Positions 44,317 through 53,827 of a stretch of 64,000 nt of DNA are shown piece by piece. Each line of letters opens with the position of its first letter. Within the stretch, counting starts at the first letter, position 1. The notes below the pieces were generated by a model. That model was given only the letters and a program-made list of their open reading frames with translations. It was not told where the DNA came from and did no database searches. The DNA is taken from positions 248,001 to 312,000 of the forward strand of contig JAKQDQ010000181.1 of NCBI GenBank assembly GCA_029573725.1, written 5' to 3'. A program made the position numbers and the translations under genes. Origin of the DNA: Verrucomicrobiota bacterium (GTDB lineage Bacteria; Verrucomicrobiota; Verrucomicrobiia; Limisphaerales; JADLHS01).

Positions 44317-45150
44317 GTGCGCATGACCACCAGCGGACAGGCGCGGGGCGGCTTCACGCTCATTGAACTGCTGGTCGTCATTGCGATCATTGCCATTTTG
44401 GCGGCGATGCTCCTGCCGGCGCTCGCGCGGGCCAAGTTGAAGGCACATGCCGCCATCTGTCTGAGCAACGTCAAGCAACTTAACGTGGGCTGGGCGATGT
44501 ACACCGGCGAATACAATGATACTCTGCCGCCCAACTGGCTGGAGTCCCCCCAGGCGTGGATTGATGGGACGGTGGGCAGCGTTCATCAACTGCCCGGCGC
44601 CACCAATCTCCTGGCCATCCGCCGCGGCCTGCTGTTTCCCTATAATCCCAATGTCGGAATTTACCAGTGCCCGGCGGCCAAGGGCGGGCCCGTGTTGCCG
44701 CCGGCACCGCCCATCATGCGGGCCGTCCACTTGGTGCGCCATTACTCGTTGGAGGGCCGGATGGGCGGTGCGGATCGGGCCACGGCGGCGAAGTACGGGG
44801 TGCCTGACACCAGCTGGGTTCTCGGCACCGCGTTTCCGCAATACAAGAAATTGTCTGAAATCAAGAAACCTTCGCCAGCCGAGGCCATGACCTTTATTGA
44901 TGAAAGCATTGAGACGCTGGATGACGGTTATTTTGCGGTGAATGCCACGGATCGCCGCAACCAATGGCAAAATTCGCCAACGGTCCGACATGGCAAGGCG
45001 GGGGTGTTGGGCTTTGCCGACGGCCACAGTGAGAATTGGAAATGGCGGACCCTGGCCCGGGACAATGTTCTGGACGCTCCGCTGATCCAGGGGGGGGCCA
45101 ACACGGAGGTGGATTTGCGGCGACTGCAACGCGCAGTCTTTCAACCATAA
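44317..45150 (+). CDS. Type II/IV pseudopilin-like protein 1 (H-x9-DG family)
   Basis: About 277 residues. GTG at 44317 was chosen as start because GGAGGGG lies 5 bases before it; ATG 44323 is the alternative. The N-terminus has the prepilin site [20 protein letters not shown], in which the peptidase cuts after Gly and the +5 Glu is present, so the long helix assembles in a pseudopilus-type fibre. The globular part carries [12 protein letters not shown], the H-x9-DG motif of the large pseudopilin family of Planctomycetota and Verrucomicrobiota. A second pseudopilin gene follows on the same strand. The PilC/GspF platform gene at 50958 could belong to the same machine. Function beyond assembly is unknown. 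Confidence 0.88.
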   Translation: MRMTTSGQARGGFTLIELLVVIAIIAILAAMLLPALARAKLKAHAAICLSNVKQLNVGWAMYTGEYNDTLPPNWLESPQAWIDGTVGSVHQLPGATNLLAIRRGLLFPYNPNVGIYQCPAAKGGPVLPPAPPIMRAVHLVRHYSLEGRMGGADRATAAKYGVPDTSWVLGTAFPQYKKLSEIKKPSPAEAMTFIDESIETLDDGYFAVNATDRRNQWQNSPTVRHGKAGVLGFADGHSENWKWRTLARDNVLDAPLIQGGANTEVDLRRLQRAVFQP

Positions 45151-45255
45151 ATTGTCATGTGGCTGAGGCGAACCTCCCGGCCCGGAGGCAGGGCAGACTT
45201 GGCGGTGCGGCAGAACGCAGTCAAACGGACGGAGATTGAGCCGTCGTCAATCATC

Positions 45256-46038
45256 ATGAAAAGCGATGTCAAACGAGCCTTCACGCTGATCGAATTGTTG
45301 GTGGTCATTGCCATCATCGCCATTCTTGCCGCCATGCTGATGCCCGCACTCGCCAAGGCCAAGGCCAAGGCCAAGGGGGTCCAGTGCCTCTCGAACATGA
45401 AAAACTGGGGGCTGGCGACCATGATGTATTTGGGCGACAATGAGGATCGCCTGCCGCCGTTCGGCGATTTGTCCTCGGATTACACCAAGGATTTTTGGCA
45501 CATGAAATTGGCGCCCTACGTGTCGCGCCGGGTTCAGCAGGGGGTGGTGTTCAGCCAGACCGAGGTTTTCACCAATGCCCTGCGCCAGTGCCCGGGGGGC
45601 GGCTATGCAGCACCCCAATTTTACCGGGGAGCTTGGGACCCGAAGACCTGGAATTGCTGGATTGGCGCCAATTTCGGCGCGTACGGCGATCCGTTGAGCG
45701 GACCGTTTTATTACACCGACACCCGCCCCGCTTTGAAGGTCTCACGGATCAAGAAAGCTTCGGACGCCATGATGTTCATGGACACCATCACACATTATGT
45801 GTATTCGCCGGTCCATACCGGGTACCGTTTCTCGCTGGATCTTGATGGCGACGGCAGGCGGGACACCATGCCGCAGTATCCTGATGTGCCCTACAATTAT
45901 GGACGCCCGCGGGTTCACGACAATGCCGCGAACGTGACGTTGCTGGACGGACACGTGGAACGGGTGGCCTTTGGCAAACTTTGGGCAACGGATCCCTCGG
46001 GCAAGGTGCTGCATTCCTTTTGGTACATGGAAGACTGA
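45256..46038 (+). CDS. Type II/IV pseudopilin-like protein 2 (H-x9-DG family)
   Basis: 260 residues. Start at the ATG 45256, which puts the cleavage motif ([20 protein letters not shown], with Ala where Gly is usual) close behind a short basic leader KSDVKR. The body has [12 protein letters not shown], again H-x9-DG. It is a tandem paralogue of the gene 106 bases upstream, with about the same length and layout. A run of AKAKAKAK after the hydrophobic helix comes from a short DNA repeat. Probable pseudopilin of a type II secretion-like system. The replaced Gly at -1 could slow processing. Confidence 0.88.
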   Translation: MKSDVKRAFTLIELLVVIAIIAILAAMLMPALAKAKAKAKGVQCLSNMKNWGLATMMYLGDNEDRLPPFGDLSSDYTKDFWHMKLAPYVSRRVQQGVVFSQTEVFTNALRQCPGGGYAAPQFYRGAWDPKTWNCWIGANFGAYGDPLSGPFYYTDTRPALKVSRIKKASDAMMFMDTITHYVYSPVHTGYRFSLDLDGDGRRDTMPQYPDVPYNYGRPRVHDNAANVTLLDGHVERVAFGKLWATDPSGKVLHSFWYMED

Positions 46039-46111
46039 AGCGCCTCTGGGGGCGGAGCGGGGGCGCTGCCCGGATGCGGCCGCCAGCGGCGGCCAGGAGG
46101 CCGGGTTCAGT

Positions 46112-46600
46112 TCAAACCGGTTCGAGCACTTCGGCCCCAAGTTCCACTGCAGCCGCCTGATTGATGAAATCCAGGCGGAGAAAAATCCGCGTCGGGCCGG
46201 CGCGTGACTCGACCAGGCCTTCGATGCCTTGCAAGGGACCGGAGCGGATGCGCACCCGCGTGCCCACCGTGATTTCCGGAGCCAGATGGACCTGCAACCC
46301 GGCGGCCAGCGCCGCAAGAATCTCGCGCAATTGCCTCTCGAAGGTGGCTTGATCGAAGATATCGAGGAGGTTGGCCACGTGATCGTTTTGGCGCACCAAG
46401 GCGGTTTGCGTGGGTAACAAACGCAGGAAGACGTAGCCGGGAAAGAGCGGTTTTTGGAAGGCAACCTTCTTGCCCCGGTACCGGTGGCAGGAAGGGTAGC
46501 ACGGCAGCGAGGCCTGGAGTCCGTGTTGGTGGCAAAATTCAGCCAGTTTTTTTTCCCGACGCGGCCGCGTATGTGCCGCGTACCAAAGTAATTCCGACAT
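46112..46600 (-). CDS. RfaH/NusG-like transcription antitermination factor
   Basis: 162 residues. The NGN domain (about 1-100) shows LLWYAAHTRPRREKKLAEF, in which W-Y-x-x-x-T-x-P-x-x-E is the family mark, and PLFPGYVFLRL. A KOW domain follows (about 108-160: VGTRVRIRSGPLQGIEGLV). It is not the main NusG, which is usually next to secE and rplK; it resembles the specialised paralogues (RfaH, UpxY, LoaP) that bind RNA polymerase and help it through long operons for polysaccharide or secondary products. No large operon is next to it, so the target is elsewhere, possibly the polysaccharide genes at 13167-17771. It is convergent with the second pseudopilin gene. Confidence 0.85.
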   Translation of the reverse strand: MSELLWYAAHTRPRREKKLAEFCHQHGLQASLPCYPSCHRYRGKKVAFQKPLFPGYVFLRLLPTQTALVRQNDHVANLLDIFDQATFERQLREILAALAAGLQVHLAPEITVGTRVRIRSGPLQGIEGLVESRAGPTRIFLRLDFINQAAAVELGAEVLEPV

Positions 46601-46660
46601 GACCGGAGGATTGTCAGCCCGGACGGGAAGTCAATCCGAAGAACGCCAGCCTTTTTGGAT

Positions 46661-46690
46661 TTGACCCGGAAAGCCAAAGCTGGTTAGCGT
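46661..46690 (+). promoter_or_regulatory. Probable promoter of the PpiD-like gene
   Basis: TTGACC (46661-46666), 18 bases, TAGCGT (46685-46690), or TTAGCG after 17. Predicted start near 46696, about 20 bases before the ATG at 46717. Confidence 0.45.
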
Positions 46691-46716
46691 AAGCCTCTTT
46701 ATTTTAGCCAGTTTTT

Positions 46717-48384
46717 ATGATTGGAACGATGCGGAAACATTCGAAGGCCATGTGGTGGATCATCATCCTGGTCATTGTGGTGGCCTTCGTCTTTTGGGAC
46801 ACCGCAGGTCGCGGCGGCGGCGGCGGCGGCGGGGGATTGGGCAGCATGAACGGCCATAAAATCACGCCTACCATGTATGAAAATGCCCGGAATGAAGTGC
46901 TGCTGTATCATCTGTTCGCCACGGGTGATTTTCCCGGTCGCAGCAGCCGTTCCATACCCGGATTTAATGTGGAACGGGAAACCTACAACCGCATCTTCGT
47001 GATTTTGAAGGCCCAGGAGCTGGGGATCCAGGTCAGCGATGAACTGGCAGGCAAAGTGGCGGCGGAGCGATTGCGCGCCATTGGCGGGGGACGACCGATC
47101 TCCTACGCCGACTTCGAGGCTCAAGTACTCGCGCGCGAGCGGCTCACCGCCGCCGATTTTGCGCGCTTCATCCGGCATGACCTGGCGATCCAACAACTGG
47201 TCGCCTCCATCGGTTTGTCCGGACAAATGGTGGCGCCTGCGGAAATCGAAGCCTTGTACCGGCGTGAGCATCAGGAAGTCGCCGCCGAAGTCGCGTTTTT
47301 CCACGGCGCCAGCAACCGGGCGGCGGTGGTGGTGACGCCGGAAAAGCTGGGCGAGTTTTACACCAACCAGATGGCGCGCTACCGGCTGCCGGAGCGCGCT
47401 GTGGTCAGCTACGTGTATTTTCCGCTTTCCAATTTCATGGCGCAGGGGGAGCAAAAGCTGACCCAAATGACCAATTTGAACGAGTTGCTCGAGGAACACT
47501 TGGGCCAGTTGGGGACAAACTACACGTCTCTGGGGGCGACACCCGAGGCCGCCAAGGCCAGGATGCGGGAAGATTATTTGAAGAACGCGGCCTTGATGGC
47601 GGCAAACGAGGAGGCAAAAAAATTCGACAACCAGCTGTACGATCTGACAGCTCCGTTGACGCCCGGGGTTTTCGTCAAACTGGCGCAGGGCGCGGGATTA
47701 ACTCCGCAGGTATCCGCGCCCTTTGCGCGGGGTGAAGCCCCGGCTGGCATGGAGATTGGCGCGAATTTCGCCCGGACCGCCTTCAACCTGTCTACGGAGG
47801 AGCCCCTGGCTGAACCGTTGGTGGGCGAGGAGGGGATTTATGTCGTGGCGTACAACCATCACCTGCCGAGCGAGCAGCCCACTTTCGATTCCGTAAAGGC
47901 CAAAGTGACTGCGGATTTTCAAACCATGGAAACCATCCGGCTGGCGGGGCTGGCGGGTCGGGCGTTTCAGGAGATGGCGACCAACGGATTGGCAGCCGGG
48001 CAGAGTTTTGCGGACCTTTGTGCCAGGCAGGGAGTAACTCCAGTGAAACTGCCGCCGCTGGCACTGAGCACGCGCAGTGTGCCGGTTGCTGAGGAAATGG
48101 TGGATCTGTCGGTGCTGAAGCGGGCAGTGTTCGCCACCAAACCCGGGCACGTAAGTCCGGTCATTCCCAGTGCTGATGGTGTCGCCGTGGTTTACGTGGC
48201 GGCCGAAATCCCCTTGAATGAGGCGCAAATGCGCACGAATTTGCCGGCCTTTACCCGCGAGGTACACCAGGTGCGCCGGGGCGAGGCCTTTAACGAGTGG
48301 TTTCGACGCGAAGCGGAGCAGGCCTACCGCACCGTCCCCTACTTCCAGCGGGAGGCGCAGTTGCAGAGCGCCGCAGCGAATTGA
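46717..48384 (+). CDS. PpiD/SurA-like periplasmic folding protein
   Basis: 555 residues. One N-terminal helix (WWIIILVIVVAFVFW) keeps it in the inner membrane; a run of eight Gly follows. A SurA_N-type chaperone region (about 40-240) shows NGHKITPTMYENARNEV and EFYTNQMARYRLPERAVVSYVYF, the family's YxxNxxxYxxPE motif. No clear parvulin active site (for example GFAR or the catalytic His) is visible, so it may be a chaperone only. The C-terminus (VYVAAEIPL, EWFRREAEQAY) matches the PpiD end. It would help outer-membrane proteins leave the Sec channel. ATGs at 46717 and 46729 are both possible; the first was used. Confidence 0.8.
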   Translation: MIGTMRKHSKAMWWIIILVIVVAFVFWDTAGRGGGGGGGGLGSMNGHKITPTMYENARNEVLLYHLFATGDFPGRSSRSIPGFNVERETYNRIFVILKAQELGIQVSDELAGKVAAERLRAIGGGRPISYADFEAQVLARERLTAADFARFIRHDLAIQQLVASIGLSGQMVAPAEIEALYRREHQEVAAEVAFFHGASNRAAVVVTPEKLGEFYTNQMARYRLPERAVVSYVYFPLSNFMAQGEQKLTQMTNLNELLEEHLGQLGTNYTSLGATPEAAKARMREDYLKNAALMAANEEAKKFDNQLYDLTAPLTPGVFVKLAQGAGLTPQVSAPFARGEAPAGMEIGANFARTAFNLSTEEPLAEPLVGEEGIYVVAYNHHLPSEQPTFDSVKAKVTADFQTMETIRLAGLAGRAFQEMATNGLAAGQSFADLCARQGVTPVKLPPLALSTRSVPVAEEMVDLSVLKRAVFATKPGHVSPVIPSADGVAVVYVAAEIPLNEAQMRTNLPAFTREVHQVRRGEAFNEWFRREAEQAYRTVPYFQREAQLQSAAAN

Positions 48385-48432
48385 TGGGATCGCGACGGGC
48401 GCCGCCGTCGGCGGGGCAGTCTGAGGGGCATC

Positions 48433-49242
48433 ATGGCGGAAACTATCAAGTTGTCGGCTCCCGCCATGCGCGGGTTTTGGGAAATCCCGGTTTGTTTTGA
48501 AGACGACAGTCTGCTGGCGTTGGACAAGCCGGCGGGCTTGCCATGCGCGCCTGATCCTGCGGCGGGCGGTCTGCCCAGTCTGACCTCGATGCTCCATGCC
48601 GGTATTGCTGCGCACAAAACCTGGGCGCAGCAACACCGGTTGTCGTTTTTGGGGCTGGTCCGGCGACTCGACACGGACGCGAGCGGGATCGTTTTATTTG
48701 CGAAGAGCCGGGAAGTGCAGGCGTCCCTGGCGGATCTGTTCGGAACAGAGAAACCGATCGACCACCACCTTGCGCTGGTTGCCGGCGCGCCAGATGCGGA
48801 GCGTTTTGAGGTGACCGCCAAAATCGCGGCGGATCCGTTGCGGCCGGAATGGCGCTGCGTGGATGCGCGCAATGGCAAGAAATCCAAAACCGGTTTCGCG
48901 GTGCTGGAAAAGTTTGCGGGGTACACGGCGGTGCGCTGCCGGCCGCACACCTGGCGGGAACATCAGGTGCGCGTCCATCTGCAATCGGTAAAATTGCCGG
49001 TTGTCGGAGATTCTATTTATGGAGGAAGGCCATTGTGGCTTTCGCGCTTGAAGCCGGGTTACCGGCTCAAACCGGGACGTGCGGAGCGACCGTTGCTTGC
49101 ACGGCCGGCGTTGCACGCCACCCAACTCAGCTTCCCGCACCCGGTCACGCAACAGATTTTGACGATCCTGGCTCCGCTGCCCAAGGACCTGCGCGTGGCG
49201 CTGCGCTATTTGCGCACATTTCGTCCTGAGCCACCCATTTGA
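48433..49242 (+). CDS. RluA-family RNA pseudouridine synthase
   Basis: 269 residues. Converts specific uridines of rRNA or tRNA to pseudouridine. The catalytic loop is RRLDTDASGIVLFAKS (about 77-92, Asp80) in place of the commoner HRLDxxTSG, and ALDKPAGLPCAP is the conserved strand before it. The closing part has WREHQVRVHLQSVKLPVVGD, equivalent to GRTHQIRVH, and the final RPALHATQLSFPHP matches RxxLHA. There is no S4 domain. Which RNA site it modifies cannot be told. It is 48 bases after the PpiD-like gene and may be co-transcribed. Confidence 0.88.
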   Translation: MAETIKLSAPAMRGFWEIPVCFEDDSLLALDKPAGLPCAPDPAAGGLPSLTSMLHAGIAAHKTWAQQHRLSFLGLVRRLDTDASGIVLFAKSREVQASLADLFGTEKPIDHHLALVAGAPDAERFEVTAKIAADPLRPEWRCVDARNGKKSKTGFAVLEKFAGYTAVRCRPHTWREHQVRVHLQSVKLPVVGDSIYGGRPLWLSRLKPGYRLKPGRAERPLLARPALHATQLSFPHPVTQQILTILAPLPKDLRVALRYLRTFRPEPPI

Positions 49243-49307
49243 TGCCCTCCACCCCGGGGTCAGGTGGCGATTGCCTCAAAATTTAATTCCGGGCATCGTA
49301 TGGTCGC

Positions 49308-50909
49308 ATGAAGCGGTTTGACTTTCTGGTGCTTGGCAGTGGTATTGCCGGGCTCTTCTTTGCGCTCAAGGTGGCGCCGCACGGCAAAGTGGCAATCGTC
49401 ACCAAGAAAAACCGGGCCGAATCCAATACCAATTACGCGCAGGGCGGCATCGCTTCGGTTACGAGCAAGGAAGACTCCTTCGAATTGCACGTGCGGGACA
49501 CGTTGGTGGCCGGAGCGGGGCTGTGCCGGGAAGCCGTCGTCCGAACCATCGTTGAGGACGGGCCCGCGCGGATTGCCGAATTGATCCGCTTGGGCATGAA
49601 GTTCTCGGAACGGACATTACCCAATGGTGGTGGGGCGGGCGAGCTGGACCTGGGCCGGGAGGGGGGACATTCCAAACGGCGAATTCTGCACGCGAAGGAT
49701 ATTACCGGTCATGAGATCGAGCGCGCCCTGCTGAACGCCGTTGCCTCGCAACCCAACATCACCATTTTCGAAAATCACCTGGCGATTGATTTGATCACCA
49801 GTCAGAAATTGGGCCAGGCCGGAGGCAACCGCTGTGTGGGCGCTTACGTCTTTGATAAAAACCAGCAGCGGGTGGAAACCTTCACGGCCAGGGCGACCCT
49901 GCTGGCCACGGGCGGATGCGGCAAGGTGTATCTGTACACCACCAACCCGGACATCGCGACGGGCGATGGCGTGGCGATGGCCTATCGCGCCGGTGCGGCC
50001 GTGGCGAACATGGAGTTCATCCAGTTTCATCCCACCTGCCTGTATCACCCGAAGGCGAAGTCGTTCCTGATCAGCGAAGCGGTGCGCGGGGAAGGAGGCG
50101 TTTTGCTTTCCCTGGCCGGAAAGCCCTTCATGGATGATTCTCATCCGCTGAAATCGCTGGCCCCGCGGGACATCGTGGCGCGCGCGATTGACAGTGAGAT
50201 GAAAAGGAGCGGCGCGGATCATGTGTGGCTGGACATGACACACAAGCCGGCCCGTTTTGTGATTGACCGGTTTCCCAACATTTATCAGACCTGCCTGGGG
50301 TACGGCATTGACATCACCAAGGAGCCCATTCCGGTTGTGCCTGCCGCCCATTATCAGTGCGGTGGCGTGATGACGACTGTGGATGGCGAAACCGGCATTG
50401 CCGGGTTGTTTGCCGTGGGCGAAGTGGCCTGCACCGGGCTGCACGGGGCCAACCGGCTGGCGAGCAATTCCTTGCTGGAAGCGCTCGTCTGCTCCAATCG
50501 TGCCGCCCGGCGAATGGGGCAGCTTCAATTGCCCGAGGTGCATTTCGAGATTCCCACGTGGCAGTCCGGTCAGGCCAACAACCTGGATGAATTGGTGGTG
50601 GTGGCCCACAACTGGAATGAGATCCGGCGCTGTCTCTGGGATTACGTCGGCATCGTGCGCACCAACAAACGTCTGCAACGGGCTCAGGCGCGGTTGGCCA
50701 ACCTGCAGCAGGAAATCCACGAGTATTACTGGAATTTTATCGTGACCGCCGATTTGTTGGAACTGCGCAACATCGCCACGGTGGCGGAGCTGATTGTGCA
50801 ATGCGCGTTGCAGCGTCCGGAAAGTCGCGGGTTGCACTACAACCTGGATTATCCACAGGCCGACCCGGCGTGGGCGCAGCGCGACAGCGTGGTGCAGAAA
50901 CCGGGTTGA
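49308..50909 (+). CDS. nadB: L-aspartate oxidase
   Basis: First enzyme of de novo NAD synthesis from aspartate: FAD-dependent oxidation of L-aspartate to iminoaspartate, which NadA then uses. 533 residues. The FAD dinucleotide fold opens with [15 protein letters not shown]; then [16 protein letters not shown]-like [10 protein letters not shown], the active-site region [56 protein letters not shown], and AAHYQCGGV and [15 protein letters not shown] near the end. The helical C-terminal domain spans about 435-530. NadA and NadC are not seen in the window. It is a single gene, convergent with pilC. Confidence 0.96.
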   Translation: MKRFDFLVLGSGIAGLFFALKVAPHGKVAIVTKKNRAESNTNYAQGGIASVTSKEDSFELHVRDTLVAGAGLCREAVVRTIVEDGPARIAELIRLGMKFSERTLPNGGGAGELDLGREGGHSKRRILHAKDITGHEIERALLNAVASQPNITIFENHLAIDLITSQKLGQAGGNRCVGAYVFDKNQQRVETFTARATLLATGGCGKVYLYTTNPDIATGDGVAMAYRAGAAVANMEFIQFHPTCLYHPKAKSFLISEAVRGEGGVLLSLAGKPFMDDSHPLKSLAPRDIVARAIDSEMKRSGADHVWLDMTHKPARFVIDRFPNIYQTCLGYGIDITKEPIPVVPAAHYQCGGVMTTVDGETGIAGLFAVGEVACTGLHGANRLASNSLLEALVCSNRAARRMGQLQLPEVHFEIPTWQSGQANNLDELVVVAHNWNEIRRCLWDYVGIVRTNKRLQRAQARLANLQQEIHEYYWNFIVTADLLELRNIATVAELIVQCALQRPESRGLHYNLDYPQADPAWAQRDSVVQKPG

Positions 50910-50957
50910 AGGCAGGCCCGCCGCCGCCCGATCCGGCTCAGGCGCCGGCGGCCGGGC

Positions 50958-52169
50958 TCAGCGTTTCGGATTGACGATTTCGGCCATCTTGAAGATGGGC
51001 AGGAACATGCAAATCACCATGCCCCCAATCACCACGCCGAGGAATACAATCAGGATGGGTTCAATCAGCGAGGTGAGACCGGAAAGGGTGGTTTCGATTT
51101 CCTCATCGAGAAAATCGGCAATGCGTTCCAGCATGTTGTCAATTTTACCGGTTTGTTCACCGGCGGTAATCATGCGAATGATCATGTTGGGAAAGATGGG
51201 GTGCTTGCCCAACGCCTGGGAGATGCTTTCCCCGCGCTCAATGTCTCCGGAAGCCACGCGGATCGCCTTTTCCATCACCACGTTGCCCACGGTTTGCGCC
51301 ACGATATTCAACACTTCCAGGATGGGAACACCGCTGCGCACCAGCGAGGCCAGCGTCCGGGTGAAGCGCGCGAGACAGATTTTGTGGGCAATCACGCCGA
51401 AGATCGGCAGTTTGATGCGTTGGCGATCCCAGAATTCGCGCCCTTTCTTGGTCTTGATGAAGGCAAACCAGCCATAAACTCCGCCGCCCAAGACCATCAG
51501 GATCAGGATGAAAAACCGCTGCATCGTCTCACTCAGATCAATGAGAAATTGAGTGGGCCCCGGCAGTTTCGCGTCGAACCCGGCGTAAATTTCGCCGAAG
51601 ACCGGGATGACCTTCACCAGCAGGAAGATGGTGATCGCAATCGCCACCACGGTGACGACCAAGGGGTACATCATGGCCGATTTGATCTTTTTGCGCAGGC
51701 GGGCGGTGTTTTCCAGATACAATGCCAGGCGCGCCAGGATTTCAGCCAGCAAACCGCCCTTTTCTCCGGCGCCGACCATGGCCACATACAACCGATTAAA
51801 AACCTTGGGATGCTTTTGCAGGGCTTCGGAGAAGCTGTCGCCGCCTTCCACGCGCGTGCAAATGTCCTTAATCACGTCACGCATTGCCTTGTTTTGCGTC
51901 TGTTCCGCCAGGCCCTGGAGGGATTGCACCATGGCCAGGCCGGCGTCCACCATTGTGGCGAGTTGGCGGGTGAAAACCACCAGGTCGGCCAGTGGCACGC
52001 CCCCGCCGCTGGTGCGGCCCTTCTTGGCGACCTTCTCCTTGATGGAAATGACGAGGAGATTTCGATTTAGCAGCGCGGCAATTGCCGCCTGTTCGGTGGC
52101 GGCCTCCAGTTGGCTGCGGATTTCCCGACCGGTTCCCGTTTCGCGCGCGACGTAAGCAAATGACGGCAT
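50958..52169 (-). CDS. pilC: Type IV pilus / type II secretion platform protein PilC/GspF
   Basis: 403 residues. Inner-membrane platform protein of pili or type II secretion; it couples the assembly ATPase to the growing pilin fibre. The N-terminal part has FAYVARETGTGREI, then two T2SSF repeats (about 70-193 and 273-395), with FTRQLATMVDAGLAMVQSL in the first and FTRTLASLVRSGVPILEVL in the second. Three membrane helices lie near 170-190, 222-245 and 375-395. The ATPases PilB/PilT and the secretin are not nearby. The two pseudopilins at 44317 and 45256 may be substrates of the same apparatus. It is convergent with nadB. Confidence 0.94.
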   Translation of the reverse strand: MPSFAYVARETGTGREIRSQLEAATEQAAIAALLNRNLLVISIKEKVAKKGRTSGGGVPLADLVVFTRQLATMVDAGLAMVQSLQGLAEQTQNKAMRDVIKDICTRVEGGDSFSEALQKHPKVFNRLYVAMVGAGEKGGLLAEILARLALYLENTARLRKKIKSAMMYPLVVTVVAIAITIFLLVKVIPVFGEIYAGFDAKLPGPTQFLIDLSETMQRFFILILMVLGGGVYGWFAFIKTKKGREFWDRQRIKLPIFGVIAHKICLARFTRTLASLVRSGVPILEVLNIVAQTVGNVVMEKAIRVASGDIERGESISQALGKHPIFPNMIIRMITAGEQTGKIDNMLERIADFLDEEIETTLSGLTSLIEPILIVFLGVVIGGMVICMFLPIFKMAEIVNPKR

Positions 52170-52566
52170 AAATTGATTGATCCTGATCTTGTGATGCGGC
52201 GCTGACCGGATTGTGATCTGTAGTTCACGGCGGCCAACATCTCGGCGAGCAATTCAGCAGTCTCCATTCCATCCCGGTGCGATGTGGATGGAAATCAATG
52301 GTTTCCCCGGTCCGCCACTGGCGCGGGGAGACGTCCAGTGTTAGGACAAAGACTGCTCTTTTTCTGGAAAATTAAAGATTGTCATTCTCATGGGGTTTCC
52401 ATATTTTGCGTCGAAAATGCACCGAGTGGTGCCGGGGGTAAACTGGGTTTATCCTTGCAATGCATGAGAAAAAACGGGCAATAAAACCAAAACTGGCGCG
52501 CGACAGAACGGTCGTTTAGTGCGCGATAGAAAAAACAATAATAGAAGACATATCGGAGGAACCAAA
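52170..52566. other. Divergent intergenic region between pilC and the barrel protein gene
   Basis: About 400 bases, AT-richer than the neighbours, without a convincing gene. It holds a dyad (CACTGG around 52315 and CCAGTG about 15 bases later) and a weak TTGCAA-N18-CAATAA promoter (52455-52484) for the barrel gene, which would have a leader of about 75 bases. The leader ends in a strong ribosome site GGAGGA. Confidence 0.4.
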
Positions 52567-53763
52567 ATGAAGTTGAATAAATGGACATTGGGTCTGGCAG
52601 CACTGGGAGCAGTCAGTCTCGCTTCAGTCGCCCAGGCTGAGGAAAAGGTGCTGTTGGATACCAAGGCCGAACTTACTTCGACCACCATCAGCGGTTACGT
52701 AAATACATCGGCAGCATGGGATTTCGGCAAGAATTCCTCACAGCCCAACACCCGCGGCTATGCCTATAGCGCTGGCAAAGGTGACGGCTTTAATCTGGAT
52801 GTCGTTGACGTGGCGCTGGAAAAGGCTCTCGACGAGAGCGAGTGGGCCGCCGGCTATAAGGCGGAATTTTGGTTTGGACCGGACGCCATCACGCTGGGAA
52901 CCCGTAGTTCGGCCCAGGGCGATTTTGCCATCAAACAGGCTTACGTTTCACTGCGTACGCCGGTTGGAAATGGCATTGACTGGAAGGTGGGTGTTTTCGA
53001 CACGGTAACCGGTTATGAGGCCACCAATGCCGGCGATAACCCCAACTACACCCGTTCCTGGGGATACTCGATCGGCGCCCGCCAGCACACTGGCGTTTTG
53101 GCGACGTATCGCTTCACTGAGAACATTTCGGCTTCAGCCGGGGTTGCCAATACCTGGGATTCGCTCATCAATAATCGGGTTTCCGACACCACCGGTTTCA
53201 TGCAGGACTCGGTCAAAACCTACATGGCCTCGGTGGCGCTTACGGCACCGGAGAGCTTCGGCTTCTTGGAAGGCGGCACCCTCTACGCCGGCGTGGTCAC
53301 AGGCAAGCCGGGGGGAACGGTGGGCGCCTCCGCCCGCACTTCCTGGTATGCAGGGGTGACCGTCCCGACCCCGTGGGAAAGCTTGAAGGCCGGTGCGGCA
53401 TTTGATTATGTGCACATTGACAACCGCCTGGGCAACAGCAACGCGGATTCCTCCGCCCTGGCCTTGTATGCCTCCTTCGCTGCCACGGAGAAGCTCACGC
53501 TGCACGGCCGCTTGGACTATGTTCGCATCGGTGGAGATGGTCTGCCCGGCGCCACTGCCGCCTTGGGCGCACCGTACCAGCCCACCGACGAATTGCTCTC
53601 CACCACTGTTACCGCCGACTATCAATTGTGGCGGAATGTCATTTCCCGCGCGGAACTCCGCTGGGATCATGACCTCGGTGGAAACGTCGGGCCGGCCAAA
53701 CTGCGTAACGGCACCTCCGACGATGAGTTCACCTTGCTGGCGAACATCATTTACAAGTTCTAA
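52567..53763 (+). CDS. Outer-membrane beta-barrel (porin-like) protein
   Basis: 398 residues from the ATG at 52567, which follows GGAGGA at good spacing; a frame-open ATG 48 bases earlier has no ribosome site. The signal peptide LAALGAVSLASVAQA ends in AQA. The mature protein is made of amphipathic strands (ISGYVNTSAAWDFG, YKAEFWFGPDAI, IKQAYVSLRTPVG, WKVGVFDTVTGYE) and ends in LLANIIYKF with terminal Phe, as Bam substrates do. It resembles the porin family with a FDxxxGYE strand found in Verrucomicrobiota. The strong ribosome site, long leader and strong terminator suggest high expression. It is probably a general porin; substrate unknown. Confidence 0.88.
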   Translation: MKLNKWTLGLAALGAVSLASVAQAEEKVLLDTKAELTSTTISGYVNTSAAWDFGKNSSQPNTRGYAYSAGKGDGFNLDVVDVALEKALDESEWAAGYKAEFWFGPDAITLGTRSSAQGDFAIKQAYVSLRTPVGNGIDWKVGVFDTVTGYEATNAGDNPNYTRSWGYSIGARQHTGVLATYRFTENISASAGVANTWDSLINNRVSDTTGFMQDSVKTYMASVALTAPESFGFLEGGTLYAGVVTGKPGGTVGASARTSWYAGVTVPTPWESLKAGAAFDYVHIDNRLGNSNADSSALALYASFAATEKLTLHGRLDYVRIGGDGLPGATAALGAPYQPTDELLSTTVTADYQLWRNVISRAELRWDHDLGGNVGPAKLRNGTSDDEFTLLANIIYKF

Positions 53764-53782
53764 CCTTCCCGGTTGATTTCAG

Positions 53783-53818
53783 CCCCTTCCGGTTTTCCGG
53801 AAGGGGTTTTTGTTTTTT
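53783..53818 (+). terminator. Strong rho-independent terminator of the porin-like gene
   Basis: CCCCTTCCGG (53783-53792) and CCGGAAGGGG (53797-53806) form a perfect 10-bp stem with a TTTT loop, followed by a T-rich tail (TTTTTGTTTTTT). It starts 20 bases after the stop codon. Confidence 0.93.
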
Positions 53819-53827
53819 GATGCGCGC

